Shown: positions 1-8,747, counted from the stretch's first letter. The stretch is 64,000 nucleotides of DNA from Pseudomonas sp. FeN3W (GCA_030263805.2 CP136010.1:2185001-2249000), one strand, 5' to 3'. Made by a program: numbers and translations. Notes: generated by a model from the sequence alone, not told the origin.

Positions 1-681
1 AAAACATTAGAGTCGCGCTTCAACCTGGCCCGGCAAAAGCTGGAAGCCATGAGCGAAGAAAATCCTTCAGCTCGTTGGCTGGACAAGGTGGCAAGCGTAC
101 AGCCAGAACTCTCCCAGACTCCTCCCGAAATCAAAGCCGATCTCTTGGAAATTATTCAGCAAGCATTGATGAACGACACCCAGCTCAGCTGCCGCTACTA
201 CTCAGCCCACAAGAATCAGTTTCACAACTTCACCCTCAACCCATTGGGCCTAGTACAGCGTGCACACACCACGTACCTGATTGCGACCGCCGAGCCATTC
301 GATGACATCCGCCAATTCGTTGTTCATCGCTTCGAAGATGCGCGCCTGCTCGCAAGTGCCTGCTGCAAACCCGATGGGTTTAATCTGCAGGACTATGTCG
401 ATAGCGGCGCTATGCAGTTTGGTACACACGAGAAGATTCAGCTTGAAGCCTGGGTTAGCGAGGGCCTTGCCCGCCTTCTGCAAGAGGCCCCCATTTCGCA
501 TGACATGCTGCTGGTTGCAGAGGATGACGGCTCAAAACTGACCGCTACGGTGAATGACAGCTGGGAGCTGAAGTGGTGGGTGCTGTCTCACGCAGGAGCT
601 ATTCAGGTTCATAAGCCACTGGGACTGCGAGATGAGATAACACAGCGGTCGCGGGCTGCTCTGGAGCTGCATGAGCGCTAG
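1..681 (+). CDS. WYL-domain protein, 3' part only (5' end outside window)
   Basis: The reading frame is open to the first base (KTLESRFNLARQKLEAM precedes the first ATG at 49), so the gene starts upstream of the window. The visible ~226 residues contain a WYL-type region: FTLNPLGLVQRAHTTYLIA followed by VVHRFEDARLL matches the family pattern of a beta-rich ligand-sensing domain with a conserved strand pair. No DNA-binding domain is visible because the N-terminal part is missing. WYL proteins are usually transcriptional regulators with an N-terminal winged helix, often in defence or mobile regions. The nearby recombinase genes suit such a setting. The exact role is unknown. Confidence 0.7.
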   Translation, partial: KTLESRFNLARQKLEAMSEENPSARWLDKVASVQPELSQTPPEIKADLLEIIQQALMNDTQLSCRYYSAHKNQFHNFTLNPLGLVQRAHTTYLIATAEPFDDIRQFVVHRFEDARLLASACCKPDGFNLQDYVDSGAMQFGTHEKIQLEAWVSEGLARLLQEAPISHDMLLVAEDDGSKLTATVNDSWELKWWVLSHAGAIQVHKPLGLRDEITQRSRAALELHER

Positions 682-741
682 AGGGCTTTAGCCGGGTTGT
701 CCGCTTACAAATGACCAAACCAATAGACGAATCGCATCACC

Positions 742-1635
742 TCAGCCATCAGCGACCTCAGACCTACGGCCCAAGTCTCGCTTATCACTGAGAGCTAGAG
801 CGACCCCACGCACTCGCGCAGGCACCGTTTTTCTCACCTTGGATAGATCAGCATCACTTGCGGGCTTAACCTTAACCGCTTCTGCTCGACCAAGTCTTTT
901 ATCTCCGTACCGGCTAATCGAATCGGTAGCTTGGTGCCCCATGACGTATGCCATCTCAATCTCAGAAAAACCTGAGGCTTTCAGATTCGCTCCAAATTGA
1001 TGACGAAGCGTGTACATGCTCGGCACTTTTCTTCTACCGAATAGCTCAGTGGCCACTTGATTAAGTGCAACGCGTATTGAATCCATACTGCGGGGCTGAC
1101 ATTTAAAAGCAGCGAGAGCGTTTCTCAAGATTTTACAGACGCCATCGTCAGCCTCAAGCGTTCGGCTAGCGCCGCGTAAACCGTTGTGGCTAAGCTTTGC
1201 ACCGGATATATGGATGCGCCGGCCATCGATGGAAATTCCGTTAAGCTCGCATGGTCGCGCTCCGGTAAGAGATATCACCATTAAAGCTCCCGCTTCGACA
1301 GGCATATCTCGTTCAGCCAGACACCGTAGCCACGTCTCGAAATCAGCGGTAGAAAGCTTCTGCGGACGTCGCTGCTTTTTCTTTCGCGGCAGATTTAACA
1401 CAGTCACCGGATTGAGCGTCCGATTGATTTCTTGGGCAGCCCAGAAATTGCCTCGATGCTTTTGATCAAACGCCAAAGCGTTACGTAAGCGCCGGTAATA
1501 ATCCGGACGGTAATCGGGGGCAGCTCGTAGCAAAGCACCAATAATATTGAGTTCATCAAGCTCAACGCCCTGCATTCGAGTCGCATAGAAGTTACTGGCC
1601 AAACTGATGTAGGCTCTTTGAGTCTCTGCATTCAT
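742..1635 (-). CDS. divergent tyrosine recombinase / integrase-like protein
   Basis: This 297-residue protein has most of the tyrosine recombinase catalytic set in its C-terminal half: the first Arg in TGARPCEL, the second Arg in YTLRHQFGANLKASG, a His in MGHQ, and the nucleophile Tyr in ISRYG. The box II His that normally lies three residues before the second Arg is Tyr here, a departure from the R-H-R-H-Y pattern. I chose the ATG at 1635 because AAGAAG lies about 7 nt upstream; a longer frame starts at 1674. A basic linker (RKKKQRRPQK) separates the core-binding and catalytic parts. It may mobilise the element whose right end is at 13869, or be a relic of another one. Confidence 0.7.
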   Translation of the reverse strand: MNAETQRAYISLASNFYATRMQGVELDELNIIGALLRAAPDYRPDYYRRLRNALAFDQKHRGNFWAAQEINRTLNPVTVLNLPRKKKQRRPQKLSTADFETWLRCLAERDMPVEAGALMVISLTGARPCELNGISIDGRRIHISGAKLSHNGLRGASRTLEADDGVCKILRNALAAFKCQPRSMDSIRVALNQVATELFGRRKVPSMYTLRHQFGANLKASGFSEIEMAYVMGHQATDSISRYGDKRLGRAEAVKVKPASDADLSKVRKTVPARVRGVALALSDKRDLGRRSEVADG

Positions 1636-1906
1636 GCTATTCTTCTTATTATTTGGGCGACACATGTCACGCAATCAATTATTGCAAATAAGAACATCAA
1701 AAAACAACAAACAGAACATTATTTTTTTATATACCCCATAACCCAAAGACCACCAAATCCAAATCCCTATTCTTTCTATAAAATCTTGGACATTGGTTCG
1801 TTGGCCAACGATAATTGGCCGTCCGTCTTCACCTTAAACGCAGCCTTGGTCGCGATCTGCAAGCCCAGTGCAACTTTTGCGTTAGTCTTGACAGACTGAC
1901 GGCTGA
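1636..1906. other. AT-rich intergenic region
   Basis: This stretch is clearly richer in A and T than its surroundings, with poly-A and poly-T runs around 1690-1730. It presumably holds the promoter of the recombinase gene on the minus strand. I see no gene, RNA or clear repeat in it. The low GC content fits foreign DNA. Confidence 0.4.
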
Positions 1907-2827
1907 TTAAGAGTTATGGTCAAATCCGTATAGCAACGCGGGATTCTCTACTAATATGCGCCGACGCAGTGATGGTGACTCCACGAGTCGCAAGAATTCA
2001 TCGACGAGGTCACCATCATTTGGAATTGGCGTCGGTAACTGTACGTGGGGCCAGTCCGTTCCAAACAGGCAACGCTCACTATTGGCGTCAACCAAGGCAC
2101 GGAGCATCGGATCGACGTCAAGGAAAGGGGCTTGGGCGTAAGATGAAATTCTATTGGGCCCGGTTAATTTAACCCAAGCCTTGCCCGAGGCAACCATATT
2201 TCTAAGCGCCTTGAAACCTGCGTCCCAAGTTCCCAAGTGGGCCGGCAAGTGGCCAATGTGATCAACCACCACTGCCGTAGGGAGGCCCGTCAGTTTCCGC
2301 TCGAGGTCCTCGAAGCGAGATACATCGACGAGGAACTGCACGTGCCAACCGAAGTCGTGGACGCGCTGCGCCAAGGCCTCGACAGCCTTGAAGCTAATAC
2401 CACCAGGGAATACCAAGTTGATGCGGATGCCCTTGATGCCGAGCCGATTCATGCGATCCAGCTCTCCATCGGTTATTGATGGGTCGACAACGGCAACGCC
2501 GCGCCATTCGATGTCATCCCCTGGGGCTTGCGCCGCCAAGGTATCGAGCATGCGGCGATTATCTGTGCCGTAGACGCTAGGTTGGACCAGCACGGCGCGC
2601 TGGAAGCCCAGAGTCCTAAGCAAATGTCGGTATGAGGCTTCTGATGCATCCGGCGGCGTATAGCTGCGGTTTGCCTGATAGGGGTACGTTGCCTGAGGCC
2701 CGAAAAGGTGGGCATGACAGTCACATGACCCGGCAGGCAAGCTGGCTCGGGGTTTCCGTGGCGATGGATCTGCGCCTGGAATGGTGGGTTCGGCAGGACT
2801 GAGCGTCGTCATGAAACTTGTATTCAT
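1907..2827 (-). CDS. amidohydrolase of the 2-pyrone-4,6-dicarboxylate lactonase-like family (COG3618 type)
   Basis: A 306-residue TIM-barrel metal-dependent hydrolase. It shows CDCHAH near residue 38 (the HxH metal motif), VQPSVYGTDN, GWHVQF, DHIGHLPA and a C-terminal DWPHV with the catalytic Asp. The family includes LigI, which opens 2-pyrone-4,6-dicarboxylate, as well as other lactonases and decarboxylases; the substrate here is unknown. The start at 2827 has AAGGAT about 5 nt upstream, and the gene follows dctM by 10 bp, so it is the last gene of the dctPQM operon. It is clearly paralogous to the hydrolase half of the fusion at 6031-7644 (shared RSYTPP, QPSVYG, DH-GH-PA and DWPHV). The two presumably act on the compound imported by the TRAP system or its products. 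Confidence 0.85.
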   Translation of the reverse strand: MNTSFMTTLSPAEPTIPGADPSPRKPRASLPAGSCDCHAHLFGPQATYPYQANRSYTPPDASEASYRHLLRTLGFQRAVLVQPSVYGTDNRRMLDTLAAQAPGDDIEWRGVAVVDPSITDGELDRMNRLGIKGIRINLVFPGGISFKAVEALAQRVHDFGWHVQFLVDVSRFEDLERKLTGLPTAVVVDHIGHLPAHLGTWDAGFKALRNMVASGKAWVKLTGPNRISSYAQAPFLDVDPMLRALVDANSERCLFGTDWPHVQLPTPIPNDGDLVDEFLRLVESPSLRRRILVENPALLYGFDHNS

Positions 2828-2837
2828 ATCCTTTTCA

Positions 2838-4118
2838 TCAACCAAGCAGACCGGGCAGGAAGAGCGTGACGGCGGGCACGTAGGCCACCAGAGCGACAAC
2901 CGCCACAAGTACGAGCAGGAATGGCCAGAGGTACCGAGTAACCCGCTCCACGCTTAGGCCACTGATGGTGGAGGCAACGAACAACGAGTACCCCAACGGC
3001 GGCGTCACCATGCCCACAGCGAAGTTGATGACCACCATAGCTCCGAGCTGGATGGGGTCGAGCCCAATCTGCGCGCCAACAGCAATGAGCACGCCGCTGA
3101 GGATGACCATCGCCGAAACCGTGTCCATCACGGCGCCGAGCACCAGCAGCATCAGATTGAGGAGCAGAAGCAGCAGCAGCGGGTTGCTGGTAATGCCAAG
3201 TAGCGCCTCGCTGATCTGGGTGGGAATCTGTTCGCTTGCGATTACCCAGGCGAAGCCGTAGGCCACGACGATGATGAACATGATGATTGCAGTGGTGCGC
3301 ATCGAGCTGACCAATACTCCAGGAAGGGAGGCCCAAGTCAGATCCTTGTAGACGAAGACGCCGATGCACAGGCTGTAGAGGGCGCCGACAATGGCCGCCT
3401 CGGTCGGCGTGAAGATGCCTCCGTAGATGCCGCCCAGGATTACCACCGGGGCGAGCAAGGCCCATATTCCGTCACGCAATGCCCCACCGAGTTCTCTCAG
3501 CGTCGCGCGCTTCTCCCGGGGGATATTCAGCCGGCGGGCATAGAGCACACTGACCAGGCAAAACCCGGCTGCCGCCAGCAGCCCAGGAATGATGCCGGCA
3601 AGAAACAGCTTGGAGATCGATTCTTCAGCTAGCACGCCCCATATGATCATGGGGATGGACGGCGGGATCATCTGGCCCAGAGGGCCGATGGACGTGGACA
3701 ACGCTGCGCCGTAGCCCCTCGAGTAGCCGCGCTGCTCCAGTTCTTTGATCATGATCGAGCCGACCGCTGCCGTCGTGGCGGGGGCCGAGCCGGATATCGC
3801 CCCAAAGAAAGTGCCGGCCGCGACGGTGGACATCGACAGGCCGCCAGTGAAATGGCCGAAGCATGTCGAGGCAATTCGTACCAGTCGTCGCGATAGCCCG
3901 CCTGCGGTCATCAGGTCTCCGGCGAGGATGAAGCCTGGGATGGCCAGCAAGCTGGTCACCGTGCTGCCCGCCAAGAGGCGCTGGACGAGGATCATCGGAC
4001 TGTAATCGGCCATCCATACGCCGATGGCAGTCAGCAAACCCAATGTGAATGCGATGGGTACGCCGAGCAGTAGCAGCACGAACAACCCTACGATAAGTAC
4101 GATTCCTATCTCGCTCAT
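2838..4118 (-). CDS. dctM: TRAP transporter large permease subunit (DctM family)
   Basis: A 426-residue, very hydrophobic protein, the usual DctM length. It begins MSEIGIVLIVGLFVLLLLG and carries typical family segments (IPGFILAGDLMTAGGLSRRLV, GPLGQMIPPSIPMIIWG, FTPTEAA). It forms the ion-coupled channel of a tripartite ATP-independent periplasmic transporter in the inner membrane. The ATG at 4118 overlaps the dctQ stop by 4 bp (ATGA), which marks translational coupling; longer upstream extensions of the frame overlap dctQ and are rejected. The substrate is set by the binding protein at 4661-5665. The neighbouring lactonase-like hydrolases suggest a carboxylated, possibly lactone-derived compound. 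Confidence 0.93.
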   Translation of the reverse strand: MSEIGIVLIVGLFVLLLLGVPIAFTLGLLTAIGVWMADYSPMILVQRLLAGSTVTSLLAIPGFILAGDLMTAGGLSRRLVRIASTCFGHFTGGLSMSTVAAGTFFGAISGSAPATTAAVGSIMIKELEQRGYSRGYGAALSTSIGPLGQMIPPSIPMIIWGVLAEESISKLFLAGIIPGLLAAAGFCLVSVLYARRLNIPREKRATLRELGGALRDGIWALLAPVVILGGIYGGIFTPTEAAIVGALYSLCIGVFVYKDLTWASLPGVLVSSMRTTAIIMFIIVVAYGFAWVIASEQIPTQISEALLGITSNPLLLLLLLNLMLLVLGAVMDTVSAMVILSGVLIAVGAQIGLDPIQLGAMVVINFAVGMVTPPLGYSLFVASTISGLSVERVTRYLWPFLLVLVAVVALVAYVPAVTLFLPGLLG

Positions 4119-4609
4119 GCTTCTGCTCCTTGTTCTTCGGAGATTCGCGCTCGTATCAGCAGTGGCAGTGCATGCAAGAGGATGAGCGCGCCGCTGACCG
4201 GCACGGCAGAGCCCTGAAGCCACAGGGGGTAGCGCAGCGCTGGCGAAACCTGATGCGCAGTGAAGGCTGTGAACTGCCAGCCGGCCCCGAGCATCAGCAC
4301 CCCGAAAACCATCACCAGCACAATGCTGAGCCGCTCCAACATGGCGCGAAACGATGCTGGCAGCAGGTCAACAACCAAGGTGATCCGGACATGCAGTTGT
4401 TCGCGCACTAGGACGCTGGCGAATAGAAAAACCGTCCAGCTGAACGCCAGCAATGCCACTTCATCCGTCCAGGAAAGCGAGGCATTGAGTACGTAGCGGT
4501 AGAAAACACCGGCTAGCAACGCAAGCGCCATTACCAATGCGCAGATGCATCCGAGTATCGTGGTGGCGGCATTCACCTGGCGGCTAGCTGTATCCAGTAG
4601 CTTGTACAT
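4115..4609 (-). CDS. dctQ: TRAP transporter small permease subunit (DctQ family)
   Basis: A 164-residue protein with four predicted membrane segments, the usual DctQ form. It shows the family pattern of a VFYRYVLNASLSWTDEVALL segment (conserved Arg-Tyr and Trp-Glu positions) and a FASVLVREQLHVRI segment. It pairs with DctM and links it to the periplasmic binding protein. It lies between dctP and dctM in a three-gene transporter operon and overlaps dctM by 4 bp. Confidence 0.9.
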   Translation of the reverse strand: MYKLLDTASRQVNAATTILGCICALVMALALLAGVFYRYVLNASLSWTDEVALLAFSWTVFLFASVLVREQLHVRITLVVDLLPASFRAMLERLSIVLVMVFGVLMLGAGWQFTAFTAHQVSPALRYPLWLQGSAVPVSGALILLHALPLLIRARISEEQGAEA

Positions 4610-4660
4610 AGAGGTACCGTGAGCGTGACGAAAGGGGCCATGGGCAGGCCCCGCGGGGAG

Positions 4661-5665
4661 TTACTCGGAAACGAGCTTCAACGCCCGATCCAGCACGTCG
4701 CTACCGATTCGGTCGCGGTACTGGTCGTAGACAGGTTTGACGGCGTCGCGAAAAGCTTGGGGATCGGTGACATCGTTGATTGCCATGCCTTCGGCCTTGA
4801 TCTTCTCGATCAGTGCTTCTTCGTTTTGCGCCACGGTCTCACGCTGACGCTCGATGGCCTTACGGGCTGCGCTGCGAACCACCTCTTGCTGATCAGCGGG
4901 CAAGCGAGACATGATTTGCTTGGATATGAGCAGCGGCAGAGCGTTGTAGGTGTGATTGGTTAGCGACAGGTACTTCACCGCGCCGGCGTACTTGTTCGCG
5001 TAGATTACTGCCAGCGGGATTTCCAGGCCATCAACCGTGCCCTGCTGTACAGCGGTAAAGGCGTCGCTCCATGCCATTGGGATGGGGTTGGCACCCAGTG
5101 CACGAAAACTGGCGATATACAGATCGCTGGGTTGAACACGAAGCTTGACGCCCGTCAGGTCGGCCGGCTGCTCGACCGCTCGCTTGTTGTTGATGGTGTG
5201 ACGAAAGCCCGCTTCAGCGAAACCTAGCCCGACGATGCCCTGCTTCTCCAGCCGGGCAAATAGCTCCGCTCCCAGCTCACCGTCCAAGACACGATGTGCT
5301 TGCTGGCTGTCCTTGAAAAGGAAGGGCAAGTCATTGACTTGGAAACTCGAGTCGAGTGTGCCCAGCTGCGTACCGGTAATCACCCCGGCGTCCAGCGTGC
5401 CGAACTGCATCCCTTGCAGCATTTCGGTGTCGTTGCCAAGCTGGTTGCTCGGGAAGAAACGAACCTTGAACTGCCCCGGCGCCGCAGCTTCAAGCTCCTC
5501 TTGGAAATAATGGGCAGTAATGGCGTAGGGGTCGACGGCGCTATCCGCCGTGGTCCAGCCCAGGCGAATCGTGGTAGCTGCTTGGGACATACTTGCGCCA
5601 AGCAATGACGAGGCCATCAACACACAGGTGATGATCTTCCGCGGAAAGTTGAAGTGGAGCGCCAT
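4661..5665 (-). CDS. dctP: TRAP transporter periplasmic substrate-binding protein (DctP family)
   Basis: A 334-residue solute-binding protein. The start at 5665 is supported by AAGAAGGAAATT just upstream and gives a clear signal peptide (hydrophobic core CVLMASSLLGASMSQAATT). DctP hallmarks are FPSNQLGNDTEMLQGMQFGTLDAGV, NNKRAVEQPADLTGVKLRV (the conserved Arg that salt-bridges a substrate carboxylate) and the GANPIPMAWSDAFTAVQQGTVDGLE segment. This family mostly binds organic acids. It is first in the operon dctP-dctQ-dctM-hydrolase and divergent from the regulator-hydrolase fusion, which probably controls it. Confidence 0.92.
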   Translation of the reverse strand: MALHFNFPRKIITCVLMASSLLGASMSQAATTIRLGWTTADSAVDPYAITAHYFQEELEAAAPGQFKVRFFPSNQLGNDTEMLQGMQFGTLDAGVITGTQLGTLDSSFQVNDLPFLFKDSQQAHRVLDGELGAELFARLEKQGIVGLGFAEAGFRHTINNKRAVEQPADLTGVKLRVQPSDLYIASFRALGANPIPMAWSDAFTAVQQGTVDGLEIPLAVIYANKYAGAVKYLSLTNHTYNALPLLISKQIMSRLPADQQEVVRSAARKAIERQRETVAQNEEALIEKIKAEGMAINDVTDPQAFRDAVKPVYDQYRDRIGSDVLDRALKLVSE

Positions 5666-6030
5666 AGCTAATTTCCTTCTTGTTTGAATGAGGGGCTGCC
5701 ATCTGTCAGCGGTGGGTACCAACTTGTCCTACAAGTAGTGAATCATAGGATTTCCTTGCTTGTAAAGTCGCCGTGAAGAGAGCGGCGAACACGCCGTGAA
5801 GGCACCCATACGGCAAAAATGACTTCTCTGGTCATCGACCGAGGGCTGGCTCGACCATTAACGCGGGGACGCGGGGCAGCGGAAGGCGAGCAGGATGTTC
5901 ATAATCGGCAGCTTTGCGCATCATGGATACGCGCTTGTCAGCGCGCATTGCGCAGGAGGAAGGTTCGACAGTTGGAGCAATCATCGACAATTCAGCCTGC
6001 CGGGCTGCCAGGCCTATAGGGATCAAGATA
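5666..6030. promoter_or_regulatory. divergent promoter region between dctP and the regulator-hydrolase gene
   Basis: A 365-bp region between two divergent starts. Besides the palindrome at 5723-5735 I see no gene. The frame of the downstream fusion is open back to an ATG at 5914, but the ATG at 6031, just before a typical GntR N-terminus, is the more credible start. No strong sigma-70 promoter could be assigned by eye. Confidence 0.5.
5723..5735. promoter_or_regulatory. candidate GntR/FCD operator palindrome
   Basis: CTTGTCCTACAAG is a perfect 5-bp inverted repeat around a 3-nt centre, in the form typical of operators for FCD-type GntR regulators (TTGT-N-ACAA). It lies 58 bp upstream of the dctP start, in the divergent region shared with the GntR-hydrolase fusion. 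A weaker related sequence (CTTGCTTGTAAAG) follows about three helical turns away at 5755. Assignment to this regulator is inference from position and shape. Confidence 0.45.
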
Positions 6031-7644
6031 ATGACCAAACAAAACCCGACGGGTGGACGGCGTCTGCTTTCAGTGGATATCTCGCGCTATCTGCAAGACG
6101 AGATTCTGGAAGGTCGTCTCAAGCCCGGAGACCGCATTCCAACCGAAGCGCAGTTGACCGCTCAATTCGGCGTTGGCCGCAACGTAGTGCGCGAGGCGGT
6201 AGCCCGCCTCAAATCTGACGGCCTGGTAGAAAGCCACCAGGGTTTAGGTGCATTCGTATCGGACACGGCTCATCGAAACAGTTTTCGTATCGATCACGAA
6301 GAGCTGTCGGACCTGCCGAAACTGCGTCAGTTGTACGAGCTTCGACTCGATCTCGAGGTCGCGGCCGCCGGCATGGCGGCGCGCCGGCGTTCGAGGAGCC
6401 AACTGGCTGCGATCAGGCAGGCTTTCATGTCCATGCGTCAATCGGTGGATCAGGGAGCAAACCTGATCGAGGAGAGCCTCGCATTCAAGCGGGCCATTGC
6501 CGAGGCGACCGCAAACGAGTATTTCCGCAACTTCATCCTGTTTCTTACGGCTCACATATTCGAGGCGGCTTCGCTGGAGCGCCGCATGGCAAGTTCCAGC
6601 GAGCTGGGCAACACACTGCTGCAGGAGTACAAGGCAATTTTTGACGCGATAGCCCTCGGTGATCCGGATCTGGCTCGTCGCGCGGCCTGGCAGCAGATTA
6701 TCAATTCCGCTGAGCGCAACGGTTTGCGAGGGCTGCATGGCTGGGAAGCCACCCGCATGAGCTCTCTCGGTGGCAGCTACGCTCCGCCCTGTGCGGCGGC
6801 CATTGCACCATCGGGCCCTCCCTCTCGGCCCGTCCCTGCTGGGGCATGTGATTGTCACATTCATATAATTGGGGCCCCAACGACGACGCCTTTCACTCCG
6901 CACCGCTCATATACTCCGCCAGTAGCAACGCTGGACGACTACAGGCGCATGCAGGCAACACTGGGCCTTCAGCGAGGCGTCATCGTTCAGCCCAGCGTGT
7001 ACGGCTACGACAACAGCGTGACCCTTGCGGCGTTGCGTGAAGGGGGCCCAAATTTCCGGGGCGTGGTGGTCATCAGCGACCTTACCACCGAAGAAGAGCT
7101 GCATGAAATGCACGAACTAGGCGTGCGCGGGGTACGTATCAACCTGATTTATAAGAGCGGCGTCGAAGTGTCGGATGTCACCAGCCTGGCTCGTAAAATC
7201 GCCCCGCTGGGCTGGCACGTTCAGCTCCTGACTGATATATCGGAGTTCGCGGATCTGTACGACACGCTCGCAAACCTGCCGGTGGAGGCAGTGATCGATC
7301 ACATGGGGCACATGCCGGCAAGTACAGGGCTGACCCATCCGGGCTTCGATGACCTGCTACGGCTCACCCGCGAGGGCAAGGTGTGGGTCAAGCTCTCTGG
7401 CGCGTATCGCATTACTAGCCGCAGCGACATGCCGTACGTTGATACCGCGCCTTACGCGCAGGCTTTGATCAAGGCGAACCCGTCGCGCATTCTTTGGGCC
7501 AGCGATTGGCCGCATGTCTGCCTGACGGTTCCTATGCCCGACGATACGCGCCTGATGGAAGAGTTTTACAGCTGGGCAGGCGACGACGAGGCAATCATCC
7601 GCCAAATTCTGGTGGATAACCCTGCGCGCCTTTATGGTTTTTAA
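6031..7644 (+). CDS. fusion of GntR/FCD transcriptional regulator with amidohydrolase (lactonase-like)
   Basis: One uninterrupted 537-residue frame holds two proteins normally encoded apart. Residues ~12-78 are a GntR winged helix (SRYLQDEILEGRLKPGDRIPTE, then GVGRNVVREAVARLKSDGLV). Residues ~95-230 are an FCD domain. A Pro/Ala-rich linker (~240-270) leads to an amidohydrolase of ~270 residues with CDCHIH (H276, H278), GWHVQ, DHMGHMPA (423-430) and DWPHV (492-496). The usual FCD metal ligands look lost: the family's D-x-x-x-H is E148...K153, the EH is EY (199-200), and the late His is absent. An in-frame ATG at 6757 with GGGAAG upstream could also give the hydrolase alone. The hydrolase half is a paralogue of the gene at 1907-2827. 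The stop shares TTAA with the convergent LysR stop. Confidence 0.85.
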   Translation: MTKQNPTGGRRLLSVDISRYLQDEILEGRLKPGDRIPTEAQLTAQFGVGRNVVREAVARLKSDGLVESHQGLGAFVSDTAHRNSFRIDHEELSDLPKLRQLYELRLDLEVAAAGMAARRRSRSQLAAIRQAFMSMRQSVDQGANLIEESLAFKRAIAEATANEYFRNFILFLTAHIFEAASLERRMASSSELGNTLLQEYKAIFDAIALGDPDLARRAAWQQIINSAERNGLRGLHGWEATRMSSLGGSYAPPCAAAIAPSGPPSRPVPAGACDCHIHIIGAPTTTPFTPHRSYTPPVATLDDYRRMQATLGLQRGVIVQPSVYGYDNSVTLAALREGGPNFRGVVVISDLTTEEELHEMHELGVRGVRINLIYKSGVEVSDVTSLARKIAPLGWHVQLLTDISEFADLYDTLANLPVEAVIDHMGHMPASTGLTHPGFDDLLRLTREGKVWVKLSGAYRITSRSDMPYVDTAPYAQALIKANPSRILWASDWPHVCLTVPMPDDTRLMEEFYSWAGDDEAIIRQILVDNPARLYGF

Positions 7645-8606
7645 GCCTGCTTGCCTAGCTGCTTCTGTTGCTCCGATGTGGGCGCGTTTCCCAGCGGCGC
7701 TGTCTTGTTTGAAGAGCTATTTATGTGTGCCTGGAACAACCAAGCCCTGAATGCCTCGAGCGATGGCAGAACGGCGTTACGGGGCGGATACACCAGGCAG
7801 TAGGTACGCTGGCTGGGAACGGCATCGCCCATGCTGCGCAAATGCCCCTGGCGCAGTTCGTCTTCCACAAGCAATTGCGGAACCAAGCCTACACCGATGC
7901 CGGCGCGTACCGCCTGGATCAAGTGCGAGGTCAACTCGAAATTCGGGCCACTACGCATCCGTTCCGGCGCCAGGCCATGCCGAACGAACCACTCGGCCCA
8001 GAGCGGCGGATGGCTGGCGACCTGAAGCAGCACCTGCTCGGCAATGGCCTCAGGGGCAACCGCTTCGTCCCCACATAATGCCGCCGGGCTGGCAACCACC
8101 ACCATCGACTCGTCCAGCAACGGATGCACCACCAGGCCGGGCTGCTCGGGGCTGCCAACGCAGATGGCTGCGTCGATGTCACCCTCGTCGAAATCCACCG
8201 CCTGGATCCGCGAGTGGATGTGCACCTGCACGCCAGGGTTGGCCAGATAGAACTCGTTGAGTCGAGGCAGCAGCCATTTCGAGCCGAAGGTGGGCAGCAG
8301 CGCCAGCCGCAGCGTACCGACACCGGAGCCATAAGCCACCGCCTGCAGGGTGGCCTTGCGGATCTGCGTCAACGCGGCCTCCAGTTCGCGCCAGTACAGG
8401 CGGCCTACGTCGGTCAGCACGATGCTGCGCCCCTCCCGGCGGAACAGGCTGATCCCCAACTGAGCCTCCAACGATTGCACCTGACGGCTGACCGCGCTCT
8501 GGGTCAGCGACAGCTCCTGTGCCGCACGGGTATAGCTTTCATGGCGTGCCGCCGCCTCGAACGCCAGCAACAGGGACATGGAAGGTGTCAGTCGACGGTA
8601 ATTCAT
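7641..8606 (-). CDS. LysR-family transcriptional regulator (GcvA-like)
   Basis: A 321-residue LysR regulator. The N-terminal winged helix covers ~5-65 (LLAFEAAARHESYTRAAQELSLTQSAVSRQVQSLE), and a periplasmic-binding-like effector domain follows (~95-295). The RLTPSMSLLLAFEAAARH opening and the effector region resemble the GcvA group. It is divergent from the FAD/Fe-S dehydrogenase at 8748 with ~140 bp between the starts, the usual layout for LysR control of a neighbour, so that gene is the likely target. Its stop codon overlaps the stop of the convergent fusion gene. The inducer is unknown. Confidence 0.9.
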   Translation of the reverse strand: MNYRRLTPSMSLLLAFEAAARHESYTRAAQELSLTQSAVSRQVQSLEAQLGISLFRREGRSIVLTDVGRLYWRELEAALTQIRKATLQAVAYGSGVGTLRLALLPTFGSKWLLPRLNEFYLANPGVQVHIHSRIQAVDFDEGDIDAAICVGSPEQPGLVVHPLLDESMVVVASPAALCGDEAVAPEAIAEQVLLQVASHPPLWAEWFVRHGLAPERMRSGPNFELTSHLIQAVRAGIGVGLVPQLLVEDELRQGHLRSMGDAVPSQRTYCLVYPPRNAVLPSLEAFRAWLFQAHINSSSNKTAPLGNAPTSEQQKQLGKQA

Positions 8607-8747
8607 TCATAAACCTCATGATTTTGCGACGAAAAATACAGTTGTAGCACGCGGATGCAGCACGGAAAATCCATGCCTTCCAATAAAGAGCTGGCGCAAA
8701 CACGTTCACTTAGAGAATGGATAGAAAGCCGGCACGAGGAGCCAATC

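Noticed and set aside
5914..6030. N-terminal extension of the regulator-hydrolase fusion from the ATG at 5914
   Set aside because: The 39 added residues show no GntR features, and the ATG at 6031 lies just before the usual winged-helix start.
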